Source: an uncultured Collinsella sp. (GTDB lineage Bacteria > Actinomycetota > Coriobacteriia > Coriobacteriales > Coriobacteriaceae). Taken from it: a DNA stretch of 9,620 nucleotides. Of the stretch, positions 5,337-9,620 are shown piece by piece. The position numbers and the translations under genes were made by a program. The DNA is taken from NCBI GenBank assembly GCA_902479205.1, contig CABSNX010000066.1:1-9620 (forward strand). Direction: 5' to 3'. The first letter of the stretch is position 1; every line of letters begins with the position of its first letter. Below the pieces are notes generated by a model that saw nothing but the letters and a program-made list of their open reading frames with translations, was not told the origin of the DNA and made no database searches.

Positions 5337-8300
5337 ATGGATCTTTCGACCTTGATGCCGCAACAGCTGCAGATCGTCAAGACGCTCGACCGTCCGCTGT
5401 TTGTCTCGGCGGGCGCCGGTTCGGGCAAGACCTTTACCCTCACGCGTCGCATCGTCTATGCGCTCTCGCCTGAATCCGGTCCGTTCGTTGAGCATCTGGA
5501 TCAGGTGCTCGCTATTACCTTTACCAAAGATGCCGCGGCCGAGATTCGCGACCGCGTGCGCCGTGCGCTTATCGACGAGGGCATGGACGAGGAAGCACTG
5601 ACCGTCGACGACGCGTGGATTTCGACCATTCACGGCATGTGCTCGCGTATCCTGCGCGCGCATGCGCTGGAGCTGGGCATCGACCCCGAGTTCACGGTGC
5701 TCACCGATACCGACGAGCTTATGGACCAGGCTGTTGAGCATGTGCTGGCCCGCGCGACGGCGCCCGATGCCGCCCCCGAGCTCGCGGCATCGCTCAAGGC
5801 CCTCTATGCCTGGTATCCCATGGCGGGCGAGGGCGGTTCCTTTGGCACCGGCACGACCATCAAGGGCCTGGTGCGCGACCTGCTGGAGCTGTCGAGCCAG
5901 TTGCCGGGCGGTATGGACGACGTGTGCGTGGCGCGCGGCCAGGCCGATACCTCGGCACTCGCCGATGCCTATCGCGCGGCGCTGGGCGCAAGCAAGGCCG
6001 CGACCGAGAAGGCGCAGATGGCACTCGACGCCATTGACGCGTTCGAGGCGAGCGGCAAGACCATGGCCGATGCAGCGCGACTCATGATGTCGTGCACCAT
6101 GCCGCGCGCGAGCAAGGCATTCCCTAAGGAGCAGGTCGAGCTGCTCAAGGCCGAGGCCGCCGATGCGTTTATCAATATCGTGCTTGCCTGCGGTGGCCCG
6201 GCGCTCGATGCGCTGGTGGGCCTGGCCCGTTCCGTGGAGGCTGAGTATCGCGCGCTGAAGGCTGCCCAGTCCGCTCTCGATAATAACGACCTGCTGCGTA
6301 TGGCTTACGAGGCGTTGCGCGATTACCCTGCCATCCGTGCTGCGTACGAGGGCCGCTTTAAGATGGTCATGATCGATGAGTTTCAGGATACCGACCAGAT
6401 GCAGGTCGATCTGATACGCTACCTGACGGGTGCGGGGGAGCGCGCGCTGTGCACCGTGGGCGATGCGCAGCAGTCCATCTATCGCTTCCGTGGCGCCGAG
6501 GTCGAGGTGTTCCGTCGTCAGGAGCGCAAGGTGGGCTCGTCTGCCGCGCCCGAGGCGACTGCCGTGGTCGACGCCCCTGCCGGCGAACTCGTCAAACTCG
6601 TGCGCAACTTCCGCAGCCACGACGAGGTGCTGCGCTACGTAGCACGCGTCTTTGACGGCAACACCGGTGGTTTGATGCAGGGGTTCTTGGATCTTGAACC
6701 GAGCGACAAACGCGAGGACAAGCTCAAGGCGAAGGCTTCGCGCCGCCAGGCGCTGTTCGTTGCCGGTGGCAGCACCCAGGAGCGAACGCAGGCGAAAGCT
6801 CGTGCGATTGCGGAGCGGTTCCAAGCGCTCGTCAAAGCGGGCCAGCCCCAGGGCGGCATGGTACTGCTGCTGGGCCGCATGACCAACGCCGACGTCTACG
6901 CCCAGGCCTTCCGCGATCAGGGGCTCGACTGCGTCATCGCGGGCGGCTCGGTCTTTGCCCAAGCAGCCGAGGTGCAGACGGTGCGCGCCCTGGTCTGCGC
7001 GCTCGCCAATCCGGCCGATACGGCGCAGGGCCTTATGCCGCTGCTCGCCTCGCCGATGTTTGCGCTCGGCGCCCAGGAGTTCCTGGCGCTGGCGACCAAG
7101 CTCGATAGCGAGACAGGGGAGACCTCGCGCCGGAATATCGACATGGGCATCATGAGCGATTTCGACGTGCCGGGTTTGCAAGACTTGCCGCTTGTGACGC
7201 GCGCCCGCGAGGTGCTGCGGTATGCGCTTCGTCGCGTGGGCCGCGATTCGTTCGCCGCCATCGCGCGCGACGCGGTCAATGCCTCCGGCTGGTTCGTGCG
7301 TCTGGCGCAGCGCGGTCCCGAGGGCAAGGCCATTGCCGCCAACGTGCTCAAGGCGCTCGATGCCGTGGCCGAGGCAGAGGCCGAGCTCGGCAATTCTCCG
7401 CGTTCCATCGCGCTGGCCTTCGACCGCTTCTTGGCGGGCAAGGAGGCCCCGGGTGCCCTCAACGAGGAGGGCGACGGCGCGGTGCGCATCATGACGGTGC
7501 ATGCCTCCAAGGGTCTGGAATATCCGGTCGTGGCGGTCGCCGAGTGCTTTGGCGTGCGTAAGTCCTCGGGTGCGGCACAGATGGGTCGCGTCGAGGGCGG
7601 AGCGCAGGTCGTGGCACTGCCGGCACGCTTCGACGGCGTTAAGCTTGCCGACGGTACCTTTGTGAAGGGCGACGACGTCAAAAAGCAGTTTGAGCATGCG
7701 TTTAAGGGCAAGGGCACGTCGCTGTGGCTGCCGCCGGAGCTCGTGGAGGACGTCTGTGCGACGGGTTCTCCCGCCGAGGCATTTGCCCGCCTACGCAACG
7801 ACGACCTGCAGCTTTCGCTCGAAGAGCGGGCTCGTTTGCTCTATGTCGCCATGACGCGTGCGCGCGAGCTGGTGATCTTGGCGATGGATGCCGGCGCGAG
7901 CCGTGGCAAGGTAACGGCGCCGACCTTCGACGTCGAGACCGATCTGACCTACGACGTGCTGCGCCGTATTTTGCCGACCGACGCTCTGGACACGCCGCAG
8001 CTCGATAGCGACCGCCTGATGTTCGACAACTCCCAGCCGGGCGACTACGAGCTCATTTCGCTCACGGACTTTACCTTTGGCGAGCAGGTGTTTGAGGCAA
8101 ACGCTTCGCTGGATGCCGAGGGCAGGCTTGTCCGCGGCGATGCGGAGCCGGAGGGTGCCGGTGCAGATGCCCGCGCCGCCGTTCCCGGTCCTGCCGACCC
8201 CGAGCCCGATGCGTTTGAGCTCGTGTATCCCCAGGCGGTGGGCGTGCGCATGGGCACCTGCCCGTATCCGGAGCGCGATTCGTACAGCTACTCGTCAATT

Positions 8301-8969
8301 GCCGTGGCGCTGCATGCCGAGTCCGAGGACCGTGCCGCCGAGGCGCACGTGCCCATGGACGAGGCTGGCGATGATGCAGAGTCGGATGGCTCGGAGATGG
8401 CCGATGCGGACGTGGCCGTCGTTGAGCCCGCCGGCAACCCCATGGCGCTGGGCTCGGCGTTCCACGCCGCCTGCCAGTGGCTCATCGAGATGGGTGCCGA
8501 CGCGTTGCCCGCTGCGCGCGCCGATGCGCTGGCGCGTCTGTGGCACCTGACGCCAGAACAGCGCGAGCGCTTCGATGTCGCTCTGGAGCGCTGGCTCAAG
8601 TCGTCGGTTCGTGCCGAGCTGTTCGCGTGGCCGTGCGTTCGCGCCGAGGTGCCGTTCTTCTCGCTGGGCTGCGAGGACGAGGACATCGCCCGCTACGGTG
8701 CATATGCCGAAGGCGCCATCGACGCTTTGGCGACCGACCCGGCCGATCCGTCACGCGCACTGGTCATCGATTACAAGACGGGTGGCACGCCGGATGAGAC
8801 GCCGGACCAGCTGCTCGAGAAGCACGCCCTGCAGGCGCGCGTCTACGCCGACGTGTTGCACAAGGCGGGCTTTGAGACGGTGACGGTCAAGTTCGTTCGC
8901 GTGGAGCAGGCGAATCCAGCCATCTTCGTCGAACCCGCCGAACCTCAAGTAGTCATCTACAATCTCTAG
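5337..8969 (+). CDS. addA: AddA-like UvrD/RecB-family helicase-nuclease
   Basis: This 1210-residue protein has the normal AddA length (about 1,200) and is the motor subunit of the repair helicase-nuclease. It is a superfamily 1A helicase of the UvrD/RecB type. All motifs are visible: Q motif PQQLQIV (8-14), Walker A SAGAGSGKT (24-32), Ia AITFTKDAAAEIRDRV (59-74), II DEFQD (347-351), III VGDAQQSIYRFRGA (374-387), IV LVRNFRS (421-427), V VRIMTVHASKGLEYPVV (716-732) and VI RARLLYVAMTRARELV (831-846). The C-terminal RecB-type nuclease is also complete: LGSAFHAACQWL (His1043), GAIDAL (Asp1129), VIDYKTGG (Asp1145, Lys1147) and QARVY (Gln1166, Tyr1170). Between helicase and nuclease lies a poorly conserved acidic, Ala/Pro-rich linker (about 930-1035). 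The start ATG follows the addB stop by 3 bases. An AAGGAGG ribosome binding site (5318-5324) lies inside the end of addB, with a 12-base gap. No promoter is visible, so co-transcription with addB is expected. Confidence 0.88.
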   Translation: MDLSTLMPQQLQIVKTLDRPLFVSAGAGSGKTFTLTRRIVYALSPESGPFVEHLDQVLAITFTKDAAAEIRDRVRRALIDEGMDEEALTVDDAWISTIHGMCSRILRAHALELGIDPEFTVLTDTDELMDQAVEHVLARATAPDAAPELAASLKALYAWYPMAGEGGSFGTGTTIKGLVRDLLELSSQLPGGMDDVCVARGQADTSALADAYRAALGASKAATEKAQMALDAIDAFEASGKTMADAARLMMSCTMPRASKAFPKEQVELLKAEAADAFINIVLACGGPALDALVGLARSVEAEYRALKAAQSALDNNDLLRMAYEALRDYPAIRAAYEGRFKMVMIDEFQDTDQMQVDLIRYLTGAGERALCTVGDAQQSIYRFRGAEVEVFRRQERKVGSSAAPEATAVVDAPAGELVKLVRNFRSHDEVLRYVARVFDGNTGGLMQGFLDLEPSDKREDKLKAKASRRQALFVAGGSTQERTQAKARAIAERFQALVKAGQPQGGMVLLLGRMTNADVYAQAFRDQGLDCVIAGGSVFAQAAEVQTVRALVCALANPADTAQGLMPLLASPMFALGAQEFLALATKLDSETGETSRRNIDMGIMSDFDVPGLQDLPLVTRAREVLRYALRRVGRDSFAAIARDAVNASGWFVRLAQRGPEGKAIAANVLKALDAVAEAEAELGNSPRSIALAFDRFLAGKEAPGALNEEGDGAVRIMTVHASKGLEYPVVAVAECFGVRKSSGAAQMGRVEGGAQVVALPARFDGVKLADGTFVKGDDVKKQFEHAFKGKGTSLWLPPELVEDVCATGSPAEAFARLRNDDLQLSLEERARLLYVAMTRARELVILAMDAGASRGKVTAPTFDVETDLTYDVLRRILPTDALDTPQLDSDRLMFDNSQPGDYELISLTDFTFGEQVFEANASLDAEGRLVRGDAEPEGAGADARAAVPGPADPEPDAFELVYPQAVGVRMGTCPYPERDSYSYSSIAVALHAESEDRAAEAHVPMDEAGDDAESDGSEMADADVAVVEPAGNPMALGSAFHAACQWLIEMGADALPAARADALARLWHLTPEQRERFDVALERWLKSSVRAELFAWPCVRAEVPFFSLGCEDEDIARYGAYAEGAIDALATDPADPSRALVIDYKTGGTPDETPDQLLEKHALQARVYADVLHKAGFETVTVKFVRVEQANPAIFVEPAEPQVVIYNL

Positions 8970-8981
8970 TCCTCAGATAAC

Positions 8982-9043
8982 TTGCGGTGGAATACGGACT
9001 GTTTTGGCCAAAAAGCCGCCAAACAGTCCGCATTTCACCGCAA
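8982..9043. repeat. 62-base imperfect palindrome between addA and dnaE
   Basis: Left arm 8982-9004 (ends GGACTGTTT) and right arm 9021-9043 (begins AAACAGTCC) are 23 bases each and pair throughout except one A-C mismatch and one G-U pair. The 16-base loop holds an A5 tract and a further GGC (9006-9008) and GCC (9018-9020). It begins 13 bases after the addA stop. It could slow or end addA transcription, but no T-run follows on the plus strand. Its size and imperfect symmetry resemble REP-type or MITE-like dispersed palindromes; this is inferred. Confidence 0.75.
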
Positions 9044-9074
9044 CTGCAAGAGGAGCCGTGTGGGTTTGGCTAGG

Positions 9075-9105
9075 TTCGGGTGCCGTCCGCGCCGTGCGGT
9101 AAAAT
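9075..9105 (+). promoter_or_regulatory. Candidate dnaE promoter
   Basis: TAAAAT (9100-9105) is a good -10 box (5/6), 39 bases before the dnaE start. The -35 is poor: TTCGGG at 9075-9080 with a 19-base spacer is the best I see. Transcription would begin near 9112. Confidence 0.45.
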
Positions 9106-9144
9106 CGTTCAGTCAGAACACGAACCCGCATCGGAGCTCATCAC

Positions 9145-9576
9145 ATGGCATTCGTCCATCTGCACAACCACACCGTCTTCTCCATGCTCGACGGCGCAAC
9201 CCGTATCCAGGATATGGTCAACCGCGCCGTAGAGCTGGGCATGCCCGCCGTCGCCATTACCGACCACGGCTACATGTATGGCGTGCCCGACCTGGCGCTG
9301 GCCTGCGACGCCGTCAACCACAACACGCCCGAGTACAAAACCTGGAGCCACGACAAGGCCTTCTTGGAAAAGGACCGCCGCGACGAGCTGGTGGAGCCCG
9401 ATCCCGAGGAAAACCCGCGCGAGCATGCCCAGTATGTGAAGGACATGGCCATGTGGGACGAGAAGGGCAACATCGACGAGCTCAAACCGCCCCTGGTTAT
9501 CAAGCCCATCTTTGGCTGCGAGGTCTACTTTACGCCGGACGAGACCCTTGCCCGCGACCACAAGCCCGAGCTCTAC
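9145..9576 (+). CDS. dnaE: DNA polymerase III alpha subunit, N-terminal PHP domain, cut by the window edge
   Basis: These are the first 144 residues of the replicative polymerase catalytic subunit; the whole protein is normally more than 1,100 residues. Only the PHP domain is present. HLHNHTVFSMLDGA (5-18) is PHP motif I with metal-binding His7 and His9, AITDHGYMYGV (37-47) is motif II with Asp40 and His41, and IKPIFGCEVYFTP (119-131) is motif III with Glu126. The metal-ligand pattern is intact, unlike the degenerate PHP of E. coli DnaE. About 58 residues, mostly charged (roughly 57-114), are inserted between motifs II and III, where typical DnaE proteins have only a short link. The ATG start has GGAG (9133-9136) eight bases upstream. 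The open frame continues six codons (LSLIHI) to a TGA at 9595-9597, but those codons are adapter; the true gene runs off the end. A PolC-type enzyme is unlikely, since the PHP is N-terminal. Confidence 0.94.
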
Positions 9577-9620
9577 CTGTCTCTTATACACATCTGACGC
9601 TGCCGACGAATAGCCTTGTG
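9577..9620. other. Nextera i5-side adapter read-through (artefact)
   Basis: CTGTCTCTTATACACATCT (9577-9595) is the complete mosaic end. GACGCTGCCGACGA (9596-9609) is the read-2 side adapter. ATAGCCTT (9610-9617) sits where the i5 index belongs, and GTG starts the next adapter part. From memory, the index is the reverse complement of Nextera S520 (AAGGCTAT). None of this is genomic. Confidence 0.98.

Noticed and set aside
4416..7697. A 1093-codon open frame on the minus strand, antisense to addB and addA
   Set aside because: It is antisense to two genes with clear, complete motifs. Its product is rich in Arg, His, Ala and Gly without recognisable domains, and it has no evident ribosome binding site. 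Codon bias in GC-rich genes commonly removes stops from this antisense frame.
9109..9591. A minus-strand frame across the dnaE start, beginning MYKRQ
   Set aside because: Its first residues are encoded by adapter, and the rest is the shadow of dnaE.

Overview
This window looks like ordinary core chromosome from a high-GC Gram-positive bacterium, most likely of the Coriobacteriia (Collinsella-like). That placement is an inference. It rests on the GC-rich codon use, strong GGAGG-type ribosome binding sites, AddAB-type rather than RecBCD-type repair genes, and a DNA polymerase III alpha subunit whose PHP domain carries a long charged insertion that I associate with this class. I found no convincing new system, phage, transposon or CRISPR array.

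Both ends are sequencing artefact. Bases 1-16 are the inner part of the Nextera transposase mosaic end. Bases 9577-9620 are the matching mosaic end, followed by i5-side adapter and what looks like an index. The genomic DNA therefore runs only from about 17 to 9576, and the genes at both edges are cut by library fragment ends rather than by biology.

Layout, left to right. On the minus strand lies the N-terminal third of or less of a cysteine synthase gene (cysK, up to 236). A 253-base divergent promoter region (237-489) holds several inverted repeats. A plus-strand Rrf2-family regulator with a cysteine cluster follows (490-918). A strong bidirectional terminator (988-1025) separates it from a convergent minus-strand gene for a small four-helix membrane protein of the phage-holin-4 superfamily (1061-1426). 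After about 320 bases without a gene comes yerC, a TrpR-like regulator (1751-2050), with its own terminator (2078-2101). Then come two large genes, addB-like (2235-5333) and addA-like (5337-8969), almost certainly one operon with a 3-base gap. A 62-base imperfect palindrome (8982-9043) lies between addA and dnaE, whose first 144 codons (9145-9576) end the window.

How the genes fit together: the divergent Rrf2 regulator next to cysK suggests local control of cysteine or Fe-S related sulfur metabolism, as with CymR in Firmicutes. AddA and AddB should form one helicase-nuclease that processes double-strand breaks for RecA-mediated repair. DnaE is the replicative polymerase. The holin-like protein and YerC have no evident functional tie to their neighbours. 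The points most worth a second look are the nested dyads in the cysK/Rrf2 gap, the apparently incomplete Fe-S staple and absent Walker A in AddB, the DnaE PHP insertion, and the palindrome upstream of dnaE.
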